Positions 33,051 to 48,114 are shown, numbered from the stretch's first letter. The stretch: DNA of 64,000 bases from Drosophila miranda (GCF_003369915.1 NC_046677.1:4898001-4962000), one strand, 5' to 3'. The notes: generated from the letters alone by a model not told the origin. A program made the numbers and translations.

Positions 33051-34813
33051 ATGGACAGGAGCTCCTCCATTGAAGCCGCCACCACGTCGTTGCCTGCAGC
33101 TTTTCTTACATTTTGTCTTATGGTTTCGTTAGTCTGTGGCGCACAAATAATTTTGGCAACTCATTCTCTTGGTCTGTAAATTAAATTAAACACATTTGAA
33201 CATTTAAGAGATTTATTATGAGATGCGTTGCGCGTTGAAAATCTCATTTAAATGTGAAAATAAGTTTAAAGTCGTATGCAAAAAGTGTTTCGAAAATTCC
33301 TCGAATATAAAAAGTGTCCTTCATATTAATTTAAAAAAGAGTTTTTACATTGAAATTATAATGTTTTTGTATTTCATCTATTAATTAATGATGCAATTAA
33401 AAGATGTTTTATATTTATAAAAGAAAATATTTTCTTTACTCGCTTTGAAACCAAATCGAAAGTCTCTTGGAGCGTGCAGGGGGATATGGAAAAACCCACA
33501 AGATAATTAAGTCAATTAATTTCCATTGTCATTGTAAGACTGTTTTATTTGCATCGAGGGTACTGATAAGGCAAGAGCCTCCCCTCCGATCTTTTATTTG
33601 TTGTCAATAGCAAAAGGTGCTCGCAGAGCTCTCAGGTTCTGTGAAGGTTATCAGGTTCTATGAGCTGTGATTCATGTGATGTGAAATGCCAGCTTTTGCT
33701 ATCAGTAGGAGACTGGCTTTGGCCCAGGGGATCGCTGGATTTTCCTACTATATGAACAAGCATAGTATAGGAACATCTGTAATCGCAAGTCTGTGAAAGT
33801 GATTTAGATTTGCGAGAATACTTATTTATTTGAAATAATTGGTATTAATGACAGAAGACTTTTGTACTATTTGTTATAGTTTTTTATTTATCAAGTTCGG
33901 TTTTTTTTGGATTTATTTAATTTAACTTTAAAATTCTTTTATTGCTTCAGTATAAACCCATTTTTATTATTTTTGTTCTTTATTATTTTTTGTTATTATT
34001 TATTGTATTTTGAATTCAAGCAAATATTTTTAAAATCAAATTTTCTAGATTTTGTTTAAAATTATATATATAATTTATTTTATATATATTTTTTATAGAA
34101 CTTTCGTAAATCTACAAATTTGTATTATTATATTAAAAAAATCACACATTTGTGTTATAACAATTCATTTTTTTTACCCAAGTTTTTTGTTTAATTTCAA
34201 AAATAACTTTCTTAATTTATTAGTAAAAAACTATATATAATTTTTAATTCTATTTATATTTTAAATATTAGTAATAGATTTTGAATTAATTTTTTAATAT
34301 TTTTAATAATAATTTGAATATTTAAATATGATTTTTCTAAAGATCCAAAATTATAGACATTAAGGATCTTAATTAAAGTATTAAAGCTATAATCTTATTA
34401 AAGTAATATTGTTTTCTCGTTCTATTTTATAGACACTTCCATAATGCCCATTTCAGATTTTTGTGCTTTTATTTCAGCAATCATTTAAATCTTTGTGCAA
34501 TATTTTTTTAAAATCCCCAAAGCGTTGAAATCTTTTTTTTTTATGGATAGAAATATAAGTAGATCCCTTCTGCTTATTTCGGTTTTTTTTTTGTATTCGC
34601 TTAAGCAATTATTTTAAACTTTTTCCAATTTTTTTTAAAATCCCTTAGGCTTTAAAATTTGTTGTTAAGTTTTGTTTTGAAATCCCTTTCTGAAATTTAT
34701 ATAAGTTTTAAGAACCCGAAACTCAATTGTTTGAATAGTTTTTCTTAATTTCCTTCAAGGCTTAAAATATATTGGATTTGGGATTTGGGGAAACATTTGA
34801 TTTACAAATTTAA
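33051..34813. other. AT-rich intergenic stretch
   Basis: Contains the 3'UTR of the preceding gene and very AT-rich, low-complexity sequence at about 33830-34450. No gene is supported; the small frame at 34052-34240 is a product of base composition. Confidence 0.6.
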
Positions 34814-34819
34814 TTTATT
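34814..34819 (-). terminator. Possible polyadenylation signal AATAAA of the Cdc25 gene
   Basis: On the minus strand AATAAA lies 335 bases after the stop codon at 35155. It is the nearest canonical signal I noticed. Confidence 0.4.
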
Positions 34820-35154
34820 AAAACTAAAATTACACACGAAATACATATATATATTCTGCAACTAAACTTTAAAATGCCGAACACAAACAATAAACTAAAT
34901 CAATTCGAAATTTTCACTTTCACTGACTAGAGAACATTTCTTTTCTTTTTTTTTGGTTGGTGTGGGGTTTTTCTATGTATAAAACTCTCAGCTAGAAATC
35001 GAAATACGAATAAACATTAAATCTTAAAAGGAAAAACTTAACATTTGAACAAAAATCAACGAAACGAAACTATAAATTTGCGTCCTTTCAATCCTAGCGA
35101 TTAATTTAGCTTTAGAATAATTTTTATGGAGAGGTGGATGAGGATGGGCGCCGC

Positions 35155-36447
35155 TTACTCGGCGTAAAGCAAGCGGGAACGAAATTTGCGCAGGGTACGG
35201 GATCCGGTACTGCCGCCGCCGCCAATGCCACTGTCACCGCCGTCGCCATCGCCGCACTGCCACGACTTGGTCTTGGCCCGAAAGTGTCGGAATTCCTCGT
35301 TGTAGGCGGGCGCCAGCATGGGCACATAGCCGCGGGGTTCGCAGAGATTCGCATGGAGATTGAAGAACTCCTTGTAGCCGTTGTGCAGCAGATACAGCTC
35401 CGGATAGTCCAGGGCCGGATAGTTGTGCGTGTGCTGGCTGCGATCGTTGCTGCGCAGGAAGCGCAACAGCTGCGGTCCACGCTCCGACGAGAACTCACAG
35501 TGAAAGATGTAGATGTAGCGCTGTCCTGGCACAGGCTTCAATGCGGCAGCCGGAAAGGCCTCCTTGATGAGGGCCCGAGTGTACAGATTCTGGGCACCGC
35601 GTATGTGCCCGCCCTCGTACTCGTACGGATAGCGACAGTCGATGATCTGGTAGCAGTCGTTCCCCATCTGCTCGCCGAAATCCCCATTGATCAGGCGCGC
35701 CAGGGTATCACACGAAATGGTCTTCAAGTCCCGATGACGGGTACCAGCGATCAGGCAGGGCAGGGCACATGGTTTGCTCAGATCCCCAATCAATTCGGGC
35801 TCGTCGCCCAGGGCTGTGAGAATGTCGGCATCGTTCATGGACACGGACTTGCGCAGCAGCATGCGGGTGGCGGTGGGCGACGTCTTGTGGCTAAGCACAG
35901 ACACGCTGCTACCATTGGAGTCCTCTTCCGCTGGGTCACTGGGCAGCATGCTCAGGCAGCGACGTGCCGAGCGGGCCTTTGGCTCGCTGCTGCTCTCCGA
36001 GATGTGGTCCGTCTTCAGCTGGCCAGTAATCAGTTGCTCCAGATCGTCGGGCAAACCCACAGGCAAATCATGGTCAACAGCATCTCTCTGGTCTAATTCG
36101 AACATGTGCAGGTACTCGTCGTCCAGGGAGTTGCCCGAATCGCAGCTAGAGGCTATGCTATTGATGCTATTGAAGGTTCGTAGGGTGTTGGTGGACTTGG
36201 GTGTGCCACCGGCGCACTCATTCAGACGGGCGCCGCGCATATTGTACGACAGCTCGGTGATGGGCGACAGTGCGGTGGCCGAATTGGCGGGAATGTGCCG
36301 CTTGAGCATGCGCTGCAGTGGCGTCTCCAGCAGCCCCTTGCGACGTTTCGCCATATTATTGGTCGCAATATTCTCCTGATTCTCCAAATCGAAGCTAAAA
36401 CCATCATCTTGTTCCTCATCGTCGAGCATCAGCCGCTTGCAGGCCAT
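35155..36447 (-). CDS. twe: Cdc25 dual-specificity phosphatase, best match twine
   Basis: An uninterrupted frame of 430 codons from the ATG at 36447. The C-terminal half is a rhodanese-fold Cdc25 domain: YQIIDCRYPYEYEGGHIRGA at 266-285 and the catalytic loop HCEFSSERGP at 316-325 (nucleophile Cys317, Arg323), then LDYPELYLLHNGYKEFF and CEPRGYVPM. Cdc25 removes inhibitory phosphates from Cdk1 to trigger M phase. The N-terminal part is the usual variable regulatory region. The length is close to fly twine, the meiotic Cdc25 (about 426 residues on 2L), and shorter than string (about 479, on 3R). With the 2L context this favours twine. A Gly/Asp-rich insert at 399-412 precedes the basic tail. The other reading would be a string relative; I think that less likely. 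Confidence 0.93.
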   Translation of the reverse strand: MACKRLMLDDEEQDDGFSFDLENQENIATNNMAKRRKGLLETPLQRMLKRHIPANSATALSPITELSYNMRGARLNECAGGTPKSTNTLRTFNSINSIASSCDSGNSLDDEYLHMFELDQRDAVDHDLPVGLPDDLEQLITGQLKTDHISESSSEPKARSARRCLSMLPSDPAEEDSNGSSVSVLSHKTSPTATRMLLRKSVSMNDADILTALGDEPELIGDLSKPCALPCLIAGTRHRDLKTISCDTLARLINGDFGEQMGNDCYQIIDCRYPYEYEGGHIRGAQNLYTRALIKEAFPAAALKPVPGQRYIYIFHCEFSSERGPQLLRFLRSNDRSQHTHNYPALDYPELYLLHNGYKEFFNLHANLCEPRGYVPMLAPAYNEEFRHFRAKTKSWQCGDGDGGDSGIGGGGSTGSRTLRKFRSRLLYAE

Positions 36448-36760
36448 AATTCACAGACAGCTGCTGTGAGAATTCTGCGATTAACCGATCAGCTGGCGAT
36501 CTGCACTTTCACTTGATCAATACGCTGATTTTCCTAATTTTTCTTTGGATTATTTTAAATGCGTGAAGAGCGTGCTTTGGGTGCGATTCTTTTGCCTTCC
36601 TTTTAGTCTGTCTTTTCCTTTTCGCTTTTCGCGGCAAAACCTTTTGGCGCCTTTCACCGATTCCCCATCCCTTTCTAGTTCGAGTCACCGGCATAATATC
36701 AGGTTGGTAAACATTGCAGAATTATAGAGATGAGCTCTAGCCGATAAGCAGTGTGGTGAA
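36448..36760 (-). promoter_or_regulatory. 5' region and likely promoter of the Cdc25 gene
   Basis: Upstream of the start codon the minus strand reads through a GC-richer stretch to about 36750, where CACCACACTGC is a loose variant of motif 1. The exact start of transcription is not visible. Confidence 0.35.
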
Positions 36761-39700
36761 TTCACGCTATTTAAATTTGAATTTAAAATTATGGGGGATT
36801 TATACTTGAATTTTTCAACAATATTTTAGAATATGAAAATTGAGTGAATATACTTAGGTGAAAGATTTGCTAAGACTAAAAAATGTTCGTTTAAACTGTG
36901 CCAGTGACTACTATTATCTATCCAGCCGATAAAAGATCACTCTGGGTTTTTTTTTTACAATTTGATTGCATTTTATTCGTGATTTCAATAAGAAATATTT
37001 ATTCAGGGATATTCAGGGAATATTTATTGCGGGTTTTTGAACCAATTTTTTAGACAGTTTGCAAGAAAAGACGTTTAGACAGGTAAATAGATGATTCAAC
37101 GGGTTTCCCGCCAACTTTAAGTGAACAAATGAATCACTATACCACCATAAATAACATTCAAGGTACATTACCAGAGGCCCCAAGAGAGACGCAGACACAC
37201 ACACGCACGTTGGACACGCATTTTAACACACAGCACGGAGCAAAATACTCGCCTGACAGACTGTCAATTTAATCGGCCACTCTTTAGCCTCAACTGTCAG
37301 TTAAGTTAAAGCGCCGCTTTTATCGGTGTGTTGCCCCGATCTTTAGCCCGACTGTCATTACCAAATTCAACTTAAGTGCTGTCAAAAGATAATTACCGTT
37401 TTGGTTTTGATTTTAGCTTAGCTTTTTTTGTTTATTTTGTTTTTCCCTGGCCACAGACAACTAAATGACGCAGACATCGCACCAGCAGCAGAAACAGCAG
37501 CAGCTCTAAAAGGCTTAAACCAGTTTTTTGCGTCTGTCTGGCTTGCTGTGCTTCAATAATGCCACTAAATTCGTTGATTAATTGCATTATTTCGTTGTGC
37601 CTCTGCGAAACAACTAAATTCAATTTGAAATTTCAAATCACAGAAATTCACCACGCACCCGATCAGCTGTGAACGCTTTTTAGGATCAATTGGCAGCCCC
37701 CCCAAAAAACGGAATGCTGCAAGACAACAAAAAGTAGAACAAAAAAAGTGTGTGCGTGCGGTTCTGTTGAAAAACTTAAATTAAAAGTGTGAAATAATGC
37801 GTAAATAGATGTATATTTTTTTCTCAGGCCTAGTCGGCCTCTGGAATCAAGAGTCTAGATGATACAGAATAGATCATTTCTAAGTTCTAACATATTTCCT
37901 GCCATTTTTAAATAATATCTTTGAAGCCAAACATCCCTACACCCTGGTAGGGTGTGATTTCCCTGATTTACCTAAAATCCGCCCAAATAGCAACGTTTAT
38001 CAATAATTTTAGAAGTGAAAACCGAAAGCTAAGCTTTCTACAGACATAAAATCTCTAATAACAAATAATTAGTTGATAAATTTTCCTTGTGATTGATAAA
38101 AGGCCTCGATTTTTGTTGTATTGGTTGCTTCTGTTTAAATTTATACATTTCCCATTTCCCATTTCACATTTCTCTTTTCATTTCTCTTTTCATTTTAGGG
38201 GCTGTCAATTGATGGCAAATGCTTTCACAGCTGATTAGGTGCGTGGCGAATTTCTGTGATTTGAATATTTGAATCGTAAAACTACCATTGGAACATTTTA
38301 GAGTCTAGTCTGTTATTCAGGTTAGTTTTTTTATTTCAACCATTCGTGATTTTTCCCAGCCATTAAGTGAGCCATAAAATTGGCATTTAAACCGAAATCA
38401 CCAAACATTTCAATGATCAACACACATATAGTTTAATTTCACACTCCTGCCACTTATTTAACAAACACATTCACGCACATAAGTATACGTATGGTATGTA
38501 CGAGGGTACACCACACATTTCAGTTTGATATCGAATACTCGGCCGGCAAACATGGCGTGTTAGCAACGCTTAACAGCATCCAAAATTGACAGGTAAGTTA
38601 AAATATATTACATTTGCGGGGCCGTTCAGCATGCCTGTCTGCCACGATTAGTGGCAAGCAGCCAGCAGCCAGCAGGCCAACAAGGCACAAGGCACACCGC
38701 TCCAAAGAGGCAGCTCCAAAACAGGCAAACACTAGGCAGGCATCCGAGCACAGGCCAGGCATCGGTGGAGGCATCCACCAAGGCTCTCTCCTTTAAAAAC
38801 CCAACTTCATTTGGTGAATGGGGCGAAGACGTGCAATGCGGCGCGACGTGTACAATTATTAATTTGATACGATATAATTGACATGTTGCCGATGCCAAAA
38901 AGGAAGCACTAACATGCAGGCAACAACAGCAACAACAACAGCAAGGTGAAACGTAGTAACTTGGCCAACAAGCTAAGCCAGAGCGACGCATATTAACGCC
39001 ATGGTTTTAGAGACAAGGACCGGCTTGCCTTAGAGATGGACCAACGAAGGCAGAGTTTTTGGAATCACGAAGGAGCTATTGGTTTTTTGATTCCTGTGCG
39101 CCCGTGGACCTCCTGGATATAATGGAAATAAGTTATAAGTCACGAAAAGATTTCTTTGCTATATCTGTTCTATCTCTGTATGGGCTTGTGGCTCTAAAGC
39201 TTTTTGCGGAAACAGCTGTTCTAAAAGAGACTCTTAAGCTTGGCTTTGCAAGCACCAAAAAGTTTTTCTCTGTCTCTATCGTCTGATATTTTGCTCATAT
39301 CGGAGTGAGCGAGAGAGGCGAGTGAGCCAAGGGTTATCGCCCAAGTGTAGCGAGTACGTATGGGGCTTGTCCCTAGTAACGTGTAATATAAAATCTAAGC
39401 GGATTCCGGATGAGGTTCTTAGAGGACCTATATTATTTCCCTTGATCTTTGGCAGTCTCTGTAGCTTTTACCAGATGAAACTCCTTCCCATGGACCCAAG
39501 TATCACCAAAAAGTTCATCTCTAGCACTTCATTTTCTCCCCGTGTCTGTCCCTCTGTCTCCGGCTCTTTTCGTGGACGTCCTTCTGCGGCTGGTCTTCTT
39601 GGCAGGCAGGCGTGTAAATTGTTTTTACTTAATCGTTGCGGACACAAACGCACATGTTGTTTGGCCACAGCAACAACAACAACAACAAACGGCAACGAAA

Positions 39701-42700
39701 ATTTACAACAAAAGAAACAACAAAAAGCTACAACAAGCACCATTACTGGTTACTGCTTACTGGTTACTTCTTTGCCTCTTGTGCCGATCTCCTTTGATAT
39801 CTGGTGGCTTGGCCTGGCCTGGCTTGGGTCTGTGGCGCGCTTTTGGTAATTGCACTTCGTCCACTGCTTCTGTGTTACCACAGCCACAGCCACGGCCACC
39901 GTCCAGAGAGTGAGAGACCCCTTTCGGAGACCCCACGTCCACGAGGTGCCCCTTCTCGCGGCCAGTTTTGTGTGTGGAAAATTGTTATTTGCTGCCGCTG
40001 CTGGTAGCAGCTTGTCTTGCCTGTTTGTTGTAGCTGCCACGGAATCGTTGGCCAACATTCAGTCGGTCAGACATGCAAATTTTCTCTGCTCTGTTGTTGC
40101 CGTGTGTCTAATGTTAGTTGTTTGTTAGTTTTTTATGCAAATTTTCTTGTTTCATTTGACAAATTGTCTGTTCGACTTAATGATGGAACGTAGGTTGTGA
40201 ACGATGGCCAAAGACTGCAGATCCTGAGTATGTGTTATGAACTTATGGCAGCAGCAGTTGATTATACTCGTACTCTCATATGATCTAAGACCATGCCCAT
40301 GCTGGTTGTTGGAAAGTGACCCAAAGTGGCATGACTGGAGCTTTTTGGGGGGTTCATAGCATGATATATTACACGGTTTTTAATAGATTTGATAGCCCAA
40401 TGCAACACCAGATTTCCGCTGTGCAATAAACCGTGTTCTTCTGCTAGATTTAAAATTTTTTGGCTAAAATGCGGTACTAGAAGGTTTGGTCAAACGGATA
40501 TATCTTAGCTGTTTATCAATAGATTTCTACGAACGATACCTTGAAAGACGACCTATACAAAAAATATACAATAGCTTACGACAAAATTCGTTTCGACTTT
40601 TCCCAACTTTTCAAAGTCAAAACTTTGGAAGAATAATACCGCAAAAAATTATCAATTTGGGTTTGAAAGCTTTATAATTCCCAGCGCTAAACCTAAGCTG
40701 CAAAGTGTTTGTGTCCGATTTATAGCTGCATTTATCAGCTTTTCAGAATTGCAATTGAAAATACAACCAGGCGTAAGATACTTAAGTCAAGTGAAAAAAG
40801 CACAACCTCTGAAGAAAAGTCTAAAAAAAAGCAGAAAAAGTCGGAAAAAATGTCAATATTGTTGACTAGTAGACTAATCAATCGGTTGATGTTGTATTTA
40901 AATAAATTTTAAATAAAATTCTTGAATTCTTGAATTTTAATAGATTTGATACATTTTATAATACTGTCTTAAATGCTGAAATCGAGATATCGAATAATCG
41001 AATCCGTGGCTCCACTGACATGTAGCGCCCTTGAATGGTCAGACCCATAAATATTGTAATCCGATCTAGAATGGAACGAATGCTGGTCGAAAAAAATTAG
41101 ATCTTTAAGAATCGGCACCAAAGATAGATTTTATTGCACAATATTCTAGAGTTCCTCTTTCTTTTAGGCTAAGACTGGATCAGGGTAACATTTTGGAGTT
41201 CTTCTTTAATGGTACTTATATTATTAAAAACCATAAGTACTTAAAAGTAATGCCAATAATCCATCAGTAGTCATCAATGATGCCAAAAAGAATCCAAAGG
41301 GGGAAAAGGCTCTCTTCGACGTCGTTATTTTTATCATATCTAGAGCTGTTGATGTGCTATCCAGCTGTAATTTTAAAACTGGAACTCATCTAACTATTTA
41401 TAAACAACACTATTATATCCTACCATAAATTAATATCCTAACGATCTCATGGGATGTAATTATGCAGCAGTTTTTTTTTGCATTTGCCTGCCTGCCAGCC
41501 CCCATCAACACTCGAAACACCTTTCCCTCTGAAGGGTTTCCCACCTTATCTCTCGTGTTTATGTCCCATTTATCCACTCTCACACCTTTGGGCTGTGGCT
41601 TCGAGGCCCCTTATTTTCCTGTTTGGAATTGCCGCACCACAGCACAACGGAGCACGGCAGTCAATCAATTATAGTCATAAGAGCAAATGGAAATGGAAAA
41701 CCATTAAAATCTTATCTTGCCAGCCTTTAACGGGGCAGATGGATGGATGGATGGATGGTCTTCGAATGGATGGAATGCCTATAATTATGGGCCATATCAA
41801 AGAATGATTAGCAGAGCCGCCAAAGCGATATCATGCGATGGTGTTTGCCGATTGGCCATGGAGATCGTTCGGTCCGAATGGTGGAAGAAACATGACAAAT
41901 TACGAGAAGAAGAAGTTGATGGTCCGGTTGCAACTGATTATAGACTTTAAGGTGTAACTTGGCGGCGGGGAGAGAGCACAATGCATAATACTAATTTCAT
42001 TTTAAACGAAGCAGCAGCACCAGCAGCAGCACCCTGTGGCAGCTATGCATATAATTTAGGTAATTGCATAGGAGATGCCATCCCCCATTGATGATGTTAT
42101 CATGGGACTCGGTCTCGGACTCGGACTCGGAGTCGCTACTCGTATGCACTTATACTTAGTTGCTGTCTTATCAAACAATTTCCTTCTGTGGCAGCAGCAG
42201 CTGCTGCTCTCGACGCGTCTTGTTCCCCTTAATTATAATGTATCGCTTAATGGGGCCCACACTTTGCCGCTGGCACAACCACAGAGAAATGGTGGAATTA
42301 TTAATCCACTGATAAAACAATTTACTCTTCCTCCATCTCCATCTGCATCTCTCGCTCATTCGTTTGTAAATTATGGTTACAAAATTTTATGAAGCCATTT
42401 ATATCACTCACCAAGATGTGTGCCGCCTATAGCATGTAATATAATCAATGGCTTGCATCCACTCTTTTACTCCTTTACTCTTCCATTCTCATACAATATT
42501 TTCGCATAGCGTACCTCCCTTTCAGTACTTGTTTTCAATTTTGTTTTAAACAAAAAAAAAAAAAAAAAACACACCAACAAGCGAAATCGTGTCCGAGGGT
42601 AAACATGTACGAGTAGTTATGTAATTACTGTTTACTCGCTGCCCCATGCCCCATGCCCCAAGAAATGAAATAATTATACAAATTATTCAGTTAGTTTTCG

Positions 42701-44405
42701 AGGGAAAAAGTGGCTCTCGTGGCCCCGTCACAGCGTCGTTAAATGAAGTTCTTTTTGATCGAACAATGCAAATTATATTTCTAAAATTAAAAGCCCTTTC
42801 GACAGGTCCTGGAAAATGGGTCGTACTTTTGTTTTAAATAATAGGTAATTTTACATTTTACATACTCGCTTTTTTATTGTATTAAAAATGATATAGTACA
42901 TATTATGGTGATTGGTTTTCAAGGAAAACTTAAGGGTTTAACTAAGTTCTGATAAAGGATTCTAGATAGTTATGAAGTGAGCTTGGGAAATTTTTAGGGG
43001 TCTTAGCTAGATGGTACACGAGCTGAATATTTTGATACTGATTAAGGTAGATTCAGACATAGAAGGCATCATATATAAGACAAAGTTGAAAGGTTATATG
43101 TAACATATGTATATTCCTTGCTATCTATATTTTTAGTGCCAGCCAAGGTTAAAGAGCTCCTAAAATTTTTATAAATTTCATAAATAATACACATCTTCCC
43201 TGCTTTTGTCCTATATCTCTTCTACCTTAGGTTTTTTTTATAAGACTATAGGTAGTTTCGGCTCTACGAAATCCCCTTGACAGACTTTCTACGTCTAAAC
43301 AAATTCTTGAATTTTTAATATTTTATTTATTTATATTTAATTATTAAATTATTTGATTAAAGTTGTTTTAAAATTTTTTTTTCCGATTTAATTTTGTCCT
43401 TTTTGGGTCAGGCTTTAATTTAAATACTGCAAAGGATGTTTGGTTTAAATCATTGAATGCCCAATATAAAATTCAATATATTTATTCATTGATTATATAA
43501 TTTTTTTTTATTATATTTTAATTCGATTATTTATTTATTTTTCATTATTGAATATTTATTATTATTTATTTATTTATTGTTATTATTATTATTTATTTAT
43601 TCATTATTAGGTTTTTATTTATTATTATTCATTTATTATTATTTATTTATTATTATTTATTTATCTATTATTATTTACTTATTTATTATAATATTTGATG
43701 GTACAAAAATGTTGAAATCGAATGAAAATTATAACCAGAATAAAACAAACTATTATTTGGCTCTTTGAACACCTGCCTGTTATAAATTTTTGAGACTTTT
43801 CAAGACTATCTAAAACATATTCTCCTACTTAATCTTTATAAAAATGTATGCATTAAATTTTAAACTTTTTTAAAGAAATACCTATACAAATATTTGCCTA
43901 AGCCATTTTATGACAGACTCCACCCCACTTGGGAATCGTTCTTACGGCTCATAAATTGCTTATGAAATTTCGAGTTGATTAAAATGTATCTTTTCAATTT
44001 CATCGCCTGCATCCGATTACCCCTTCTAATTAGTCTGCCACATACTGATGCGCCTTTAACACGCTTTGCGACTTTGTATTAAAAGTTAAGCGCATTAATC
44101 AAATATCATGTTGAGGGCTTATAAAGATGTTTTCATGAATAAATTTCATACAATGTTTTTTACAACATACGGGTGAGTATTCAGTGGATCCCCTATGGGG
44201 GGGGGGACATATATTATGGTAAATGATTAGGTTGAAAGAAAAATGACTGAAAAGAAAAGCAAAGGAAAAAAAAGAAACGTGTGTAATTTTGATATACCAA
44301 CACTTGAGGCACAATTTTAACACTGCCGTCGCGCTGGCACTGGCACTGCCGCCACTGCCGCCAATGTAGCCATCAGGCGGCATGCAATGTTCAACTAACG
44401 AGCAA

Positions 44406-44438
<33 letters not shown>

Positions 44439-47400
44439 AAACGACTGCAACATGGAAACTACCAAACTGCCTTCTTGTGGTAATCAATTTTAAAATTTAT
44501 GACAAAATTTGCAGCTTTAAATTATGCCATTAAGCACGGCATGTAACTCATATCGTCAGGCTGGATGGCTGCCTGGGCTGCCTGGGCCGCCTGGGCTGGA
44601 TGGCCCCGGACTCTCTGGCGGCTTAAAACAAGAAAAAGCCAAAGGAGAAACATGTTAACTGCTTTCTTGTGTGTGCGTTGCCATGCAATGGCGTTTGCAT
44701 TATACGCTCGTATTTCGCCACATTCAACAACGAGCTACAGAATGACGGGTGGCCATAACTCATTGCCCGATGCCCCCCAGCTCCCAACTGAATGTACCTC
44801 TCGCCAGCCCCTCGTCTACGGCTCGAGAGAGCCGTGTAGTCTGAGACCTGGGCACCAGTTGTTGCAATTACAACTGGACACCACATGCTACAGCCACATC
44901 TACAGCTGCCTCCTCTGTGTGCCCCAAACAGTGTGTGTGTGTGTGTTAAATATTGCAATTTATCACGCAAATGCGTTTTTCAATTTTAACATGCCGCCAG
45001 GCATCATAAAAACGTTACAAACCCCCAACAATACGAATATGAGCCCAAGAGTAGTAGAAAACAGCATGGCATGGGGTAAGGTAAGGTAAGGTGAGGAGGG
45101 GAGCCCTCCCCCCACCGCCCCACACAGATGAGTGGTGGCATGCACCGTCCTGCCATCAACGTATCCATTGGCATCGTCATCGAAATATTACAACAAAAAC
45201 ACACACGCAGGGAAAAACAAAAACCGAAAGGAAAATAAAGTGGCAAACACCACATTCGGAGTGCCCGGAACGGAACGGCGTGGGATCCCCAGAAGGCCCG
45301 ATGATAGAGAACCCATCGATGCATCGATTGAAATGAACCGAGCGGAACACGAAATATGATAGCAGCAAGAGTGGGCCGGCCCATGGGGCTGCCATGGCGA
45401 TGGTGTTAATAATTCTAGCTGGGGGCTGGCTAAAATTGGGAGATTTTAGAGTCATCCCAGATGGGGGAGGATTATTTTTTAATCATAAAGATACAAATTG
45501 TGAGGGTCCTTATGGTCCAAGTGAGGACAAAAGGAACCCAAGAAACTCCACAATAACCATTGGAACTCCATCATAAATCTAAAAAAAGGCACCACAGAAA
45601 CTCCAAAATAAATCCCACATCAAAGGCACATCGAAAATCAAATGATTTCGGAGCAAAAATATGGTGTTCGAAGCTTAAGACACCCTTACAAATCATTTGT
45701 ACCTAGGAGAGCTGTGTCATATAGTGCTAAATGTTAACTTTTAAAGAAGGGACTTGATCTACAGAACCTCAAAGGTTCTAGGTTTCATATGATAGATATA
45801 TGATTCAGTGATTTAACGATGGTCCCTTGAAGACTTGAAGAGTCATGCATCTACTCTTGTGGTTAGATTATCTTTGGGAATAGAAAAGTATGTGTGTTTT
45901 CGACCAATAGTTAAGTTAAGTTTCTGGAATCAATGCTCTGATCTGAGCAGTTCCTATTTCCGACCTTGAAGCAGAGATTAATTGAATCTACTAGACTGTT
46001 GATGCTGCTCAGGAATATATAGACCTAATTTGTATGATCTTAAGTTTACTTCTTTCAAAAGAGAAATGTAGAAACTATTTCTCATTATTTAAACCCATTT
46101 AATACCTTTAAAAATGAGTCATGACTGCCTTCCTCTTGTGCTTTATATAACCACCTTTCTTATAGACATACTTCCACAAAAAGTCAAAAGACAAACCTCT
46201 CAATTGGCAGAGAGCTGGCTTTGTCTGTGATACTCGTAGTCGTACTCGTTCGTACTAAACTCCAGCTGTATATTGCCTCCACCCATAGTCCAATTAGCTG
46301 TGGAACAACAACTACACCCAGACTCAGACCCAGACCCAGACTCTCTGTCATCTCCATGTCAGTCCGTTTTGTCCACTTTTGGCATTTGCAAAATGTTAAT
46401 AAAATGCGTCTAGGACATGCCACCATGGCAACGACAGCGACAACGTTGACAACGATTTCCAATTCGCAGCAGAGGAGGTGCAGAGTCCGAGGACCATTGG
46501 ATATAGATAGCTGTTCCGAGTCCCAGACCGAAGTTTGAGTTGGATCTGGCTTATGTGTGTGTTGTGGTGTGGTGTGTGGTGTGGTGCGTGTTGTGCCATT
46601 TAATCTAGCCCAAAATGCCTCTGGCTCAAGTCTCTGTAATTGGCGATTAGTTTATTTGCAATATCAATTTGCATGACATTCGTTTATAACGTTTTCTTGG
46701 TGTCTTATTTTTCTACCTGACGCCTGGCCCCTGCCCCCGGTTTCCTCTCTCTGTCTCTGTGATTTTGCGGAGTTTAATTGCTCAGTGAAACGGGGGGAAA
46801 TCCAACTTTTGGGTGGTAAACTTTTTGGAAAAGGAGTTAGCCATGGAATCAATTGAAGATGGTTAAAAGGTGGCTTGGTAGAACGTATAGAATAAGTACC
46901 ATACCATAAGAAATTGATTTTTTACTTGTTTGTGGGATTTATACAGGAGATTCCTATAGAAAAGATTAATACGTGTATTTATTTCGAATTTCAAAAGCCT
47001 GCATCAAAGGCTACGAAAAACCATCAACCCTGGAGGTGGAACCAACTATGAGACCTCTATGAGAGAGTGAAGGACAATATCTAGTACAGGGAGGGAATGC
47101 CCCCGAGACCTAAAGGTGTCTAAAAGTTGTTAGTGGCTAATTGGAATACACATGTTCAGATGTTTCCTGTTCCTCATCACAGAATCTATAAATATTTATA
47201 CTCGTTAATTAATTTGAAGGCTAATATTAAATTTAGATCCTTTTAAACATCAATAAATAAACACCCATAAATACCATATTGTTCCATAAATTATCTATAA
47301 ATTTTGTTAAGAAATATTCCCCTTACTAGTAAGCCCCCTCTAAGAAAATCGAACCTCTGATTAAAACAATTTATGTAAAATTGAATAGATTTCTTTCCTT

Positions 47401-48114
47401 ATATAAACTAAATACATTATAAAATCTTTCAAAATATTTTTGAATGAATACTAATTCCCCTGCATTCGTTTACTCATCTGTTGAAAAGCCAGAAATTAAA
47501 TCGAAATGAAATCTACACCAAAAATGGGTGTGACAATGATGACTAAATTCCACTAAATTCATTCTCTATTTTTTTGTTGGTGTTTTGCCATCTTTGATCG
47601 TTCGATAATCTTGATTCGCGCTAATAGTAGCTCGCCAACGAACAAAAAAAAATCAAAAAGTTTAATAACCACCATATATACATCAATGGCGAGCCACTAA
47701 TGAAGTTTATTATCAAATTTTATTGCACTCTTAAAATGTTGTATTTTAATGATTTGTCAGAAAGGCCAACAAAATTAATTGTTTTTCGTTATTTCGTTAG
47801 CCTCAAAATAAACGCAAAGTGGGCGATGAGTTTTGAATTAAAATAATATTAAAATTAGAAACATGTGTTGGGCGAGTGATTTTTTTTTTGAGGTATATGA
47901 CCATAATAATCGAGTTGATTGTGGGAAGGTGGGATTTTTACTAAAGCAATAAGAGGGGAATTTAACAAAATTAAATAAAATATTGAATATTTAAACTTTT
48001 TATAGAGAAATTAAATCAATTAAATTCAGTCCGAACACACTATAATACCCAGTACTATAGCCAAAAAAAAAGTCATAAAAGTGTACGCCCAAGGCGCTTC
48101 GTTCTAGCATTTAT

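Noticed and set aside
32671-33132. Plus-strand ORF of 153 codons rich in Arg, Pro and Ser
   Set aside because: A frame-shifted shadow of the two-repeat protein gene.
35134-36096. Plus-strand ORF of 320 codons
   Set aside because: Antisense to the Cdc25 gene, which carries the catalytic HCEFSSERG loop; the plus frame has no domain.
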